From contig JAUVBO010000259.1 of NCBI GenBank assembly GCA_030591195.1, positions 1-5,589 of the forward strand: 5,589 bases of DNA, read 5' to 3'. Below the pieces are notes generated by a model that saw only the letters and a program-made list of their open reading frames with translations, was not told the DNA's origin and made no database searches. The stretch comes from Pseudomonadota bacterium. Lineage in GTDB: Bacteria; Myxococcota; Polyangia; GCA-2747355; JACKDQ01. Numbering within the stretch: position 1 is the first letter of the stretch; the number at the start of each line of letters is the position of its first letter. Shown piece by piece: positions 1-5,589 of this stretch. The position numbers were made by a program, and so were the translations under genes.

Positions 1-2
1 AC

Positions 3-1265
3 GGGATGTACGTCTCCGGCGACGGCGGCGAGAACTTCATGAAGAGCACCGCCCAGGGCCTTGGCGAGGGAACCATCGACTGGATCCTCTTCAACCCCTA
101 CGACCCGCGCTATGTCTTCGCCTGCACCAACTACGGCGTACTTCGCTCGGCCGACAGCGGCCAGAGCTGGACCTGGATCTACTTCACCACCTTCCCCGCG
201 GCACGGGTCGTCCGCCACCTGGTGATCGACCCGTTCGACCGGCGGCGCGGCTACATCGCGACCCACGACGGAATCTTCACCGCCAAAGATGTCCTCACCG
301 CCTCACTCGACGACTGGAGCCGGGTCGGCGGCCTGCGCTTCACCGCCAACCAGGTCTACAAGGTAGGGGTCTGCCCCAAGCACCGCGGACACCTCTGGAC
401 GCTGACCAACACCCGCCTGCCGTCGGCCGATCCGTACCGCAAGGGGGCCTACGACTCCGGCGGCGCCTTCGTCTGGGAGAGCGTCGACGGCGGCCACTGC
501 TGGCGCGCGATCTACTCGGGGCAAACCTCCGGCTCGATCCAGTGGTTCGACAACGACCGCGACGACCCCGACCTGCTCTGGATCGCCTGGTCGCGGGCGC
601 TGATCCGGATGCGCCGCCGCAGCGGTCCTCCCCAGCCGCCCACCCGCGCCGAGCTTCGGCGGACCAAGCGGATCATGGCGCAGCTGCCGCCCTTCCCGGA
701 GGTGATGGACGCAGTGCTGATGTTCACCGGCACGCACAACGCCCAGCGGCTGCGCTACCGCCAGCGCGCCCGCCTGCGCGTGCTGGTGCCGCGGGTCGAC
801 GCCTCGTTCACCTACTACCGGCTACGCGACTATCCGATGCTTCACGACGGGGTCTATTTCACCCTGCCCTTCCGCTTCAACGAGCGCCTCAGCTACACCT
901 TCCACGAGTTCCGGGTGATGGCCACCTGGGACCTCGGCGGCCTGCTGTTCAACCTGGAGTCATCGCTGTTCGGCCGGGTCGCGCGGGTCAACAGCGAGCT
1001 CGAGTCATACATGTACCACTCGGTGCAGAGGATCTACGGCGAGCTGCGCCGGCTGCAGGCGCTGATGGCCACCGCCCCGCCCAGCGACCTGCGGGTGCGC
1101 CTGATGTACAAGCTGCGGATGGACGAGCTCGACTCATACGTCGACCTCTTCACCGGAGGCTACCTGACCCGTTGGCGCATGGGCGGCAAGCCGCGTGGCA
1201 TGGACACCCCTTGGTTCGAGCTGCAGCCGGGCGTCAAGAAGTGGTTCAACGGCGCCTACCGCTAG
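3..1265 (+). CDS. Asp-box (BNR-like) repeat protein with beta/helical C-terminal module, 5' partial
   Basis: The frame is open to the left edge, so the ATG at 6 is probably internal and the true start, with any signal peptide, lies outside the window. Counting from that ATG there are 419 residues. Three Asp-box motifs (S-x-D-x-G-x-x-W/F) are visible at residues 4-11, 48-55 (SADSGQSW) and 159-166 (SVDGGHCW), as in Ycf48- or sortilin-like beta-propellers. Such motifs are structural and do not reveal a substrate. A basic, proline-rich linker (about 201-225) leads to a C-terminal module. It has alternating beta-type segments (about 255-305), then W308-D-L, then two long charged helices (about 322-352 and 360-384) ending in TGGYL. 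From memory, a similar 'WDL...helix...TGG' module recurs in myxobacterial proteins of unknown role. Likely exported or outer-surface; the function is unknown. The end at TAG 1263-1265 is secure. Confidence 0.85.
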   Translation, partial: GMYVSGDGGENFMKSTAQGLGEGTIDWILFNPYDPRYVFACTNYGVLRSADSGQSWTWIYFTTFPAARVVRHLVIDPFDRRRGYIATHDGIFTAKDVLTASLDDWSRVGGLRFTANQVYKVGVCPKHRGHLWTLTNTRLPSADPYRKGAYDSGGAFVWESVDGGHCWRAIYSGQTSGSIQWFDNDRDDPDLLWIAWSRALIRMRRRSGPPQPPTRAELRRTKRIMAQLPPFPEVMDAVLMFTGTHNAQRLRYRQRARLRVLVPRVDASFTYYRLRDYPMLHDGVYFTLPFRFNERLSYTFHEFRVMATWDLGGLLFNLESSLFGRVARVNSELESYMYHSVQRIYGELRRLQALMATAPPSDLRVRLMYKLRMDELDSYVDLFTGGYLTRWRMGGKPRGMDTPWFELQPGVKKWFNGAYR

Positions 1266-1301
1266 CGGGTTGAGACGCTCGCTCTGTTTGCGCGACGATA
1301 C

Positions 1302-1307
1302 GGAGGG
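1302..1307 (+). promoter_or_regulatory. Shine-Dalgarno GGAGGG of the methyltransferase reading frame
   Basis: GGAGGG lies four bases before the GTG at 1312. It decides the start: the only upstream ATG in this frame, at 1195, lies inside the preceding gene and would add an unlikely low-complexity leader. The GTG start puts the first zinc-ribbon cysteine at residue 5, as expected for this family. A TTG at 1270 is possible but has no such site. Confidence 0.6.
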
Positions 1308-1311
1308 CTGG

Positions 1312-2092
1312 GTGGGGCTTGCATGCCGGGTTTGTCGGGACGACCGCAGCGACACCACCTTCGTCGTCAAGGAGATGATGTTCGGCACGGCCGAGGCGTT
1401 TCGGTACTTCCAGTGCGACCGGTGCAAGTCTGTCCAGTGGGCCGCGGACTTGCCGCCCGAGCAGCTCGAGCAGCACTATCGCGCCAATTACTACTCTCTC
1501 AGGGCATCCTCCCCCGGATCCAGGCTCGAGCAGTGGCTCGAGACCGCGAGGGATCGGGCGATCCTCGGCCTCTCACGGCTCGGCGCCCCCCTCGCGGTGC
1601 TCAAGCCGAATCGCCTGCTCGAGGTCTTCGCCACCATCGGCATCGACGTTGGTGAGCGAGTCCTGGATGTCGGCTGCGGCCGCGGCGTCTTTCTCGACAG
1701 GCTGGCGCGCGCGGGGTTCGACCAGTTCCTTGGCGTCGATCCCTTCCTCGAGCGGGACTTGACCACCCCGGCAGGGGTCTGCGGGCAGAAGGCGTATCTC
1801 GCCGAGCTTGATGGAGCCTTCGATCTGGTCACGTTCAATCACTCGCTCGAGCATTCGCGGGATCCCTCGGGGGAGCTGAGCAAGGCCAGCAAGCTGCTCG
1901 CGCCGGGTCATCGACGACTCCGGCGGGCGTCAGTTCATCACCAGCGAGAGATACCGGCGAGGCGTCAGCTTCACCGCGCCGTACACTCGCGCCGAGAAGG
2001 CGCAGCTGCCGGTGCTCGAGAGGCGCGCTCGGGCGCTCAACGCCAGGGCCCGCGACGACCAGGCGGCGTTTGTCTTCGACGCCGGCAGCTAG
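1312..2092 (+). pseudogene. Zinc-ribbon class I SAM-dependent methyltransferase, probably inactivated by internal deletion/frameshift
   Basis: Residues 1-199 from the GTG start hold a zinc ribbon (C5-x2-C8 and C35-x2-C38). A linker with HYRANYYS follows. The SAM-binding Rossmann core has motif I (VLDVGCGRGVF, 118-128), the acidic end of strand 2 (GVDPF, 141-145) and FDLVTFNHSLEH (170-181). The frame is convincing up to KLLAPG, ending at 1908. Beyond that it turns into an arginine-rich, unnatural sequence up to a stop at 2137-2139. From 1907 another frame reads sensibly as VIDDSGGRQF, SERYRRG, then LNARARDDQAAFVF to TAG 2090-2092, which resembles the normal tail of this family. That second frame has a stop at 1877-1879 and no start codon near 1907, so it is not a separate gene. 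Family members, as I recall them, carry about 50 more residues between these parts, including a W..LDAPRH-type motif. I infer a deletion of roughly 160 bases that also changed frame. Many relatives methylate sugars or surface glycans; the substrate here is unknown. An assembly error is the main alternative. Confidence 0.7.
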
Positions 2093-2172
2093 ACCGATCG
2101 GAGACAGAGCTCCGGGTTCCGCGTTATGCTCGAGCGTGAACTGCAGGAGTAGAGGGAACAGCAAGAAGCAAA

Positions 2173-2177
2173 GGGGG
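2173..2177 (+). promoter_or_regulatory. Probable ribosome binding site (G-run) before GTG 2183
   Basis: AAAGGGGG ends five bases before the GTG at 2183. An in-frame TAG at 2150-2152 prevents a start further upstream, and there is no ATG or other start between that stop and 2183. This fixes GTG as the first possible start codon of the small exported protein. Confidence 0.45.
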
Positions 2178-2182
2178 CACAA

Positions 2183-2545
2183 GTGCAGCGGTGGTTCATC
2201 CTTGGCAGCATCCTCGCAGCGACCTTGTCGTGTGAGGCCACCCCGATCTGCCTGCCGATGGCCGAGCCGTCGGTGATTACGATCAAGAACGACCAAGGGA
2301 AGTTGGTCGAGGCCCAGGAGCTGAGATACACGGTCGACGGAGGTCCCGCGAAGACGCTGACCTGCGGACCCGGCGGCGACAGCCCGAGCTGCTCTAGCTG
2401 GGAGATCGAGTCTGGGACTTGGGGCACATTCGTCATCACGGCGGCTGGATGTGGCGTGGAGGCGACGATAACGGTCGAGGTGAAGCAGGGGGAATGTGGC
2501 TCCATCCCCGAGCATCGCGATCTCGTGCTGCCCTGCTCGACATGA
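2183..2545 (+). CDS. Small exported, cysteine-containing Ig-like/carboxypeptidase-regulatory-like protein (probable lipoprotein)
   Basis: The product has 120 residues. An N-terminal signal (residues 2-19, with hydrophobic core FILGSILAATL) is followed by C17. The -3 to +1 residues TLSC only loosely fit a lipobox, so lipidation is likely but not certain, and cleavage after A19 is an alternative. The mature part is predicted to be all beta: EPSVITIKNDQGKLVEA (28-44), YTVDGGPAKTLTC (49-61), SSWEIESGTWGTFVITAAGC (71-90) and TITVEVKQGEC (95-105). This resembles a single Ig-like or carboxypeptidase-regulatory-like fold, a type I recall in many small myxobacterial lipoproteins. The seven cysteines (17, 23, 61, 70, 90, 105, 118) suggest disulfides in the periplasm or outside. 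It starts 90 bases after the broken methyltransferase and converges on the Kazal-like lipoprotein gene. No specific function can be assigned. Confidence 0.75.
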   Translation: MQRWFILGSILAATLSCEATPICLPMAEPSVITIKNDQGKLVEAQELRYTVDGGPAKTLTCGPGGDSPSCSSWEIESGTWGTFVITAAGCGVEATITVEVKQGECGSIPEHRDLVLPCST

Positions 2546-2621
2546 GCCTCACCGCCGAGCTGACGCTGGTCGGCCGGTAGTAACGCACGCCAGCGGCGCA
2601 GCAGTGAGCACCGACCGGCGC

Positions 2622-3368
2622 TCAGTCCGCGAACAGGTCGGCGCAGCGGCCGGTGGAGCCTCCACCTGGCACCGGCTGACAGGACCCACCCTGCAGCACC
2701 GGGCAGGCCTTGTCCGGGCAATCGCGGTCGACGCGCAGGTCGCACTGCTGGTCGGTCCACTGGCGCGCGAGGCGCATCACCTGGCGCAGCCGCCAGTCAG
2801 GAGCGGCTGAGATCGTCGTCTCGCAGCCTCCACAGGGAAGGCTGCTGGGTACCACGACGGTGCAGGTCTCTTCGTCGCTGGCGGCGCAGCACTGCTTGGC
2901 ACCGTCGACCGCGGCGACGTAGTCGGCAGCGACGTCGTCGCAGCAGCTCCCCTGGTGGGCGACGTTGACGCCCGCCGTGTGAGCCTGGCACTCGTCGCAG
3001 TAGGTCTGGTTGTCGCAGCCGCAGACCTCCGGGCAGTGGTCCCAGTCCGGACAGAGTGCGAGCCTGCCCCGTGGCTCGCAGTGGCCGAGCCCGTTGGCCT
3101 GCCCGCAGCTTCCAGCGGGGAACAAGCAGAGCTGATCCGGCGGGCAAGCAGCGTTGGTCTGACACTCCGGAAAACCCGGCGCCGGTACAGATACAGGCGC
3201 TGGCCCGGGCTCGGTCTGTGCGGCGGTGGGCGGCTCGGGGTTGTTGACGCGCGCCGAGGCATCCGCTGTCGGATCCGGGGCGACGCTCGTCGTGGTCGGG
3301 CGGCTGCCGCAGCCGGCGAGCAGGCAGCAGATCAGGGTCGAGAGCACGGTCTTGGAGAGATCTTGCAT
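2622..3368 (-). CDS. Cysteine-rich lipoprotein with Kazal-type serine protease inhibitor-like domain
   Basis: With the ATG at 3366-3368 the product has 248 residues. It begins with a textbook lipoprotein signal, a hydrophobic core followed by LAGC (lipid-anchored C20). Glycine at +2 favours the outer membrane by the E. coli rule, which may not hold here. A Pro/Ala/Thr-rich spacer (about 23-66) leads to a cysteine-rich block, C69 to C97. A Kazal-like domain follows at about 106-142: C106, C112, then CGCDNQTYCDEC (116-127), AGVNVAHQG and C142. It matches the Kazal core 'VCGxDGxTYxNxC', with extra cysteines at 118 and 124. The C-terminal 100 residues hold further cysteine pairs, such as CGGC (179-182), with a helical stretch DWRLRQVMRLARQW between. 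The role is presumably surface exposed; protease inhibition or structural binding is inferred from the fold only. A GTG at 3386, six codons upstream with GGAG about 12 bases before it, is an equally allowed start and would add basic residues to the signal peptide. Confidence 0.85.
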   Translation of the reverse strand: MQDLSKTVLSTLICCLLAGCGSRPTTTSVAPDPTADASARVNNPEPPTAAQTEPGPAPVSVPAPGFPECQTNAACPPDQLCLFPAGSCGQANGLGHCEPRGRLALCPDWDHCPEVCGCDNQTYCDECQAHTAGVNVAHQGSCCDDVAADYVAAVDGAKQCCAASDEETCTVVVPSSLPCGGCETTISAAPDWRLRQVMRLARQWTDQQCDLRVDRDCPDKACPVLQGGSCQPVPGGGSTGRCADLFAD

Positions 3369-3386
3369 GCGGGACGAGATATGCAC

Positions 3387-3503
3387 GGGCCATGCCGCTC
3401 CGAGGACAGGGCCAACTCCTTGTTTCCTCGGCGGGTCGCATCAGATTATTGACGCTGGCGGCACACCTGGGCCACCTCCGGCGCGTTTCCCGGGCGCTGC
3501 TAG
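3387..3503. other. Intergenic region between divergent genes, no clear promoter
   Basis: This stretch should hold the promoter of the Kazal-like lipoprotein gene (leftward) and either the promoter or the lost 5' end of the barrel-protein gene (rightward). I see no convincing -35/-10 pair. A TTGACG on the + strand near 3448 has no -10 partner at the usual distance. In one + frame (about 3427-3550) the sequence reads as a Gly/Pro-rich, linker-like peptide (DAGGTPGPPP, then PDAGNEPSPIGIDGA). This could be a remnant of the N-terminal part of the barrel protein. Confidence 0.4.
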
Positions 3504-3572
3504 GCCCGACGCAGGAAACGAGCCATCGCCCATTGGTATCGACGGCGCAGTATCGACTTCGACTACTGGCAG

Positions 3573-4091
3573 ATGATCGCTCGGGTCAAGCGGTACTACC
3601 TTGACGATCGCGACGCGCCGCTTGCCATCGAGCAGACCAACGGCTTTCCGCACCCCGAGTACTTCTACGTTGCTGGCGCCCAGCGCTTGGGCTGTGGAGC
3701 ATATGTCCGGGTCTCGAATCTCGAGACCGGTCGCTGCATCGTCGCCTTCGTCGATGATGGGGAGCCGGGATCGAAATATGAGCAGGAACAATATGCGGAC
3801 CGGCGAATCATCGACACCTCGCCGGCCGTCACGACGTTCCTGGGCACGAAGAAGGGCGGCTGGCTGCGGGGGGACCTGCTCTATGTCGAGTGGGCCCAGC
3901 CAGGTGATGAACCCGGCCAGCAGTGCGCCCCTTGTACCTCCACCGCGGCCAAGTCCGGCAGCGAGACGCTGCGCTCTCCCTTCGATCTGACGCAAGCGCA
4001 CAGTGGTGCGAGCGAGTGCCGGAACGACGACCTCAAGCTCGGTCGTGGCGTGCACGGCGGATCGGCTCTGGAGCTCCTCGACAGCATCTGA
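3573..4091 (+). CDS. RlpA/expansin-like double-psi beta-barrel protein, probably lacking its true 5' end
   Basis: From the ATG at 3573 there are 172 residues. The central part (about 41-108) fits a double-psi beta-barrel: CGAYVRVSNLETGRCIVAF (41-59), VDDGEPG (60-66), RRIIDTSPAV (77-86) and LLYVEWAQPGD (102-112). This mirrors the RlpA pattern 'G..VRVTNL.NGR.VVV.ND.GP....RIIDLS', with the RGP arginine replaced. RlpA proteins cleave or bind peptidoglycan; whether this one is active cannot be told from sequence. C118 and C121 may form a disulfide. The start is doubtful. There is no Shine-Dalgarno site and no signal peptide. The same frame continues upstream to a TAG at 3501-3503 without any start codon, yet codons 3552-3572 (IDFDYWQ) look like a natural extension of MIARVKRYYLDD. 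I infer that the gene has lost its N-terminal secretion signal or carries a frame change between 3504 and 3573. The C-terminal 25 residues are also unremarkable and may be degenerate. Confidence 0.65.
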   Translation: MIARVKRYYLDDRDAPLAIEQTNGFPHPEYFYVAGAQRLGCGAYVRVSNLETGRCIVAFVDDGEPGSKYEQEQYADRRIIDTSPAVTTFLGTKKGGWLRGDLLYVEWAQPGDEPGQQCAPCTSTAAKSGSETLRSPFDLTQAHSGASECRNDDLKLGRGVHGGSALELLDSI

Positions 4092-4107
4092 GTGGCCGTC
4101 TGGCCAC
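4092..4107. terminator. GC-rich hairpin between convergent genes, possible bidirectional terminator
   Basis: GTGGCC (4092-4097), loop GTCT (4098-4101) and GGCCAC (4102-4107) form a perfect six-base-pair stem. It begins directly after the TGA of the barrel-protein gene and ends nine bases before the stop of the MATE gene on the other strand. A second possible pairing joins GAGTGG (4090-4095) with CCACTC (4112-4117). No T-run follows on either strand, so classical intrinsic termination is uncertain, but the position fits a shared transcript end. Confidence 0.45.
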
Positions 4108-4115
4108 CCCACCAC

Positions 4116-5507
4116 TCAACCGGCGGCGGATCTGCCGGCCGCTGGCTGGGCGCGCCGGGTCGGGTCTTGCTTCCAGACGATCTTCCTGATCCAGATCATG
4201 GCCAGAATATTGGCGCAGGCTCCGCCAATGATCATCGACGCCCAGACCGCGTGGATCGGCGCGTCGAAGCGGTAGACCGCCAGGTAGGCGACGGGGACGC
4301 CGACCACCAGCACCCGCAGGGAGGTGATCACCAGCGAGGGCAGACCGTATCCCAGGCCCTGGAGGATGCGCCCCGAGGTCATGCCAAAAGCCATCAACGG
4401 GTAGGCCAAGACCATGAAGCCGAGGTAGGTGCGGCCGATGGCCAGGGCCTCGGGCCGCCGGATGAAGATGCGCATGATCGGCTCGGATGCGAGGAAGGCG
4501 GCGATGCCGACGACGACCGCCACCGTGATCGCCCAGCGGAAGGTATACCGGGCGACGAAGCGGACCAGGTCTGGCCGGCCGGCCCCGGCGAACATGCCGA
4601 TGACTGCCACCGAGGCCCCGGCCAGCCCCATGATCGGCATCGCGACGGTCATATCTACCTTGGACGCCGCACCGTAGGCGGCCACGGCAACCTGCCCGAA
4701 GTGGGAGATCACGCGGTTGTTGAGCGCCAGCCCGGCGGCCATCACCAGCTGTCCGGCCGCGGTGGGCAGCCCGATGACGGTCAGTCCCTTGAGCAGCGGT
4801 CGGTGAAAGCCGAGCTGGGACCAGCGGACTCGGACCATCGTGCGACGCCGCAGCGCCAGGCAGTAGCCGAACCCGAGCAGGGAGAAGATCTGGGCCGTCA
4901 CTGTGGCCAGGGCCGCGCCTCGGACGCCGAGGCCCAGCACGACGATCAACAGCGCGTCGAGGCCGACGTTGATCAGCGTGGCACCGGCCATGATGATCAT
5001 CGGGGTCTTCGCGTCGCCCTCGCCGGTCAAGACCGCGCGCAGCGTGCCGCCGAGGAGAAAGAGCGGCACCGCCAGCGTCAGGATCTGGAAGTACTGCCCG
5101 GCCGCCACCCTCGACTCACCCAGCGCCCCGGACGCTCGCACCAGCAGCGGTCCGCTGGCCCAGCCGAGGGCGGCCATTCCGACCCCCAGCGTCACCGAGA
5201 GCATCACCGCGCTCGACGCGACACGGTCGGCTTCGGCGTGGTCCTGCCGGCCGATCGCCTGGGCCACCAGGGCAGTGACCGCGGTGCCCACGCCGTTGGT
5301 CACCGCGAAGAGCACGAAGAGCAGGGGCAGGACGAAGGTCACGCCGGCCAGCGCCTCCTCGCCGATCCAGCCGATGAAGGCCGTGTCGACGATGACGTAC
5401 GCAGCGTGCACCAACATGCCAGCCATCATCGGCGCGGCGAGGGTCCAGACCGCCTTCCGGGGCGCGGCGAGAAACACGGCTAGTCGACTCTGTCGATCGT
5501 CAGACAT
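4116..5507 (-). CDS. MATE-family multidrug/cation antiporter
   Basis: The product has 463 residues, the usual length for the family, with about twelve hydrophobic segments in two repeated bundles. In the family these inner-membrane transporters expel cationic drugs, dyes or metabolites in exchange for Na+ or H+. Signatures visible: TM1 region APMMAGMLVHAAYVIVDTAFIG (25-46, described by its ends) with acidic D41, matching the conserved TM1 aspartate of PfMATE/DinF-type proteins. Also seen are LRAVLTGEGDAKTPM (156-170) followed by LINVGLDALLIV (178-189), and in the second half ALNNRVISHFG (261-271) and GRILQGLGYGLPSL (379-392). The C-terminus is short, polar and basic. The DinF/NorM subgroup and substrate are not decidable by eye. 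The ATG at 5505-5507 lacks a clear Shine-Dalgarno site, and the frame stays open to the window edge without another start in view. The MSDDRQS start gives a normal cytoplasmic lead before TM1. It lies ten bases after a probable upstream gene on the same strand, which suggests co-transcription. Confidence 0.93.
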   Translation of the reverse strand: MSDDRQSRLAVFLAAPRKAVWTLAAPMMAGMLVHAAYVIVDTAFIGWIGEEALAGVTFVLPLLFVLFAVTNGVGTAVTALVAQAIGRQDHAEADRVASSAVMLSVTLGVGMAALGWASGPLLVRASGALGESRVAAGQYFQILTLAVPLFLLGGTLRAVLTGEGDAKTPMIIMAGATLINVGLDALLIVVLGLGVRGAALATVTAQIFSLLGFGYCLALRRRTMVRVRWSQLGFHRPLLKGLTVIGLPTAAGQLVMAAGLALNNRVISHFGQVAVAAYGAASKVDMTVAMPIMGLAGASVAVIGMFAGAGRPDLVRFVARYTFRWAITVAVVVGIAAFLASEPIMRIFIRRPEALAIGRTYLGFMVLAYPLMAFGMTSGRILQGLGYGLPSLVITSLRVLVVGVPVAYLAVYRFDAPIHAVWASMIIGGACANILAMIWIRKIVWKQDPTRRAQPAAGRSAAG

Positions 5508-5517
5508 CGGCCGGAGG

Positions 5518-5589
5518 TCAGCTGGTCCAGTGGATGCCGCGGCAGATCTCCTGCTGGGAGTCTCCGTCGATCGGCGGCCTGGCCGTGAT
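5518..5589 (-). CDS. 3' end of an unidentified gene upstream of the MATE gene (partial)
   Basis: On the minus strand the frame entering from the right edge is open for 23 codons and ends at TGA (5518-5520). It reads ITARPPIDGD, then SQQEICRGIHWTS. The stop lies ten bases before the ATG of the MATE gene, a spacing typical of co-transcribed genes. The peptide is too short to name. The evidence is the open frame, natural-looking composition and position only; it could be chance, since a + strand frame here is open as well. Confidence 0.4.
   Translation of the reverse strand: MTARPPIDGDSQQEICRGIHWTS

Noticed and set aside
542..1273. A 243-codon + frame inside the Asp-box gene
   Set aside because: Arg/Ala/Pro-rich shadow frame caused by high GC; the other frame has Asp-box motifs and natural composition.
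1907..2092. An independent small gene downstream of the methyltransferase
   Set aside because: The frame has a stop at 1877-1879 and no ATG, GTG or TTG near 1907; the sequence resembles the methyltransferase family's own tail.
2126..2152. An eight-codon ORF (MLERELQE, then TAG) just before the small exported protein, in the same frame
   Set aside because: Too short to support as a leader peptide. No regulatory motif accompanies it, and readthrough would put a charged stretch before the signal peptide.
2564..2595. CGCTGG/CCAGCG inverted repeat between the convergent lipoprotein genes as a terminator
   Set aside because: Only six base pairs with a 20-base loop and no T-run; this is expected by chance in such GC-rich DNA.
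2797..3441. A 214-codon minus-strand frame overlapping the Kazal-like lipoprotein gene
   Set aside because: Arginine-rich shadow; the lipoprotein frame has a signal peptide, lipobox and ordered cysteines.
4092..5483. A 463-codon open frame on the + strand opposite the MATE gene
   Set aside because: It is rich in Gly, His, Gln, Arg and Asp with no hydrophobic core or recognisable domain, as expected from the antisense of a GC-rich membrane-protein gene. The MATE frame carries clear family motifs.
1..5589. tRNA, rRNA, CRISPR arrays, IS elements or long direct repeats
   Set aside because: None seen on either strand: no spaced repeats, transposase-like frames or terminal inverted repeats.

Overview
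The window is GC-rich DNA, roughly two thirds G+C by eye with third positions mostly G or C. The protein types point to Myxococcota or a related former 'Deltaproteobacteria' lineage. These are an Asp-box (BNR-like) repeat protein, a cysteine-rich Kazal-type lipoprotein, a small Ig-like exported protein, an RlpA/expansin-like barrel protein and a zinc-ribbon SAM methyltransferase. This placement is inferred from the kinds of families present, not from a marker gene. Genes are cut at both ends, so this looks like a fragment of a larger replicon or a short metagenomic contig.

Layout. (1) Positions 3-1265 (+): 3' part of a gene with Asp-box propeller repeats joined to a beta-rich and helical C-terminal module. 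(2) 1312-2092 (+): a zinc-ribbon class I SAM methyltransferase that appears broken. Its N-terminal two thirds and its C-terminal tail lie in different frames, and the segment that should join them seems to be missing. (3) 2183-2545 (+): a small, cysteine-containing exported protein. (4) 2622-3368 (-): a lipoprotein with a Kazal-like domain, convergent with (3). (5) 3573-4091 (+): an RlpA/expansin-like double-psi beta-barrel protein whose 5' end seems to be missing or frame-disrupted. (6) 4116-5507 (-): a complete MATE-family multidrug/cation antiporter, convergent with (5), with a hairpin in the 24-base gap. (7) 5518-5589 (-): the probable last codons of a gene just upstream of the MATE gene.

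The genes do not form an obvious pathway. The common theme is the cell surface: two secreted or lipid-anchored cysteine-containing proteins, a secreted-type barrel protein, a probable surface repeat protein and an inner-membrane exporter. Two of the central genes carry signs of damage, while the flanking Asp-box and MATE genes look intact. This fits an accessory, eroding stretch between maintained genes, although indels or a collapse in the assembly could give the same picture. I do not see a convincing new multi-gene system, RNA gene, mobile element or CRISPR array.
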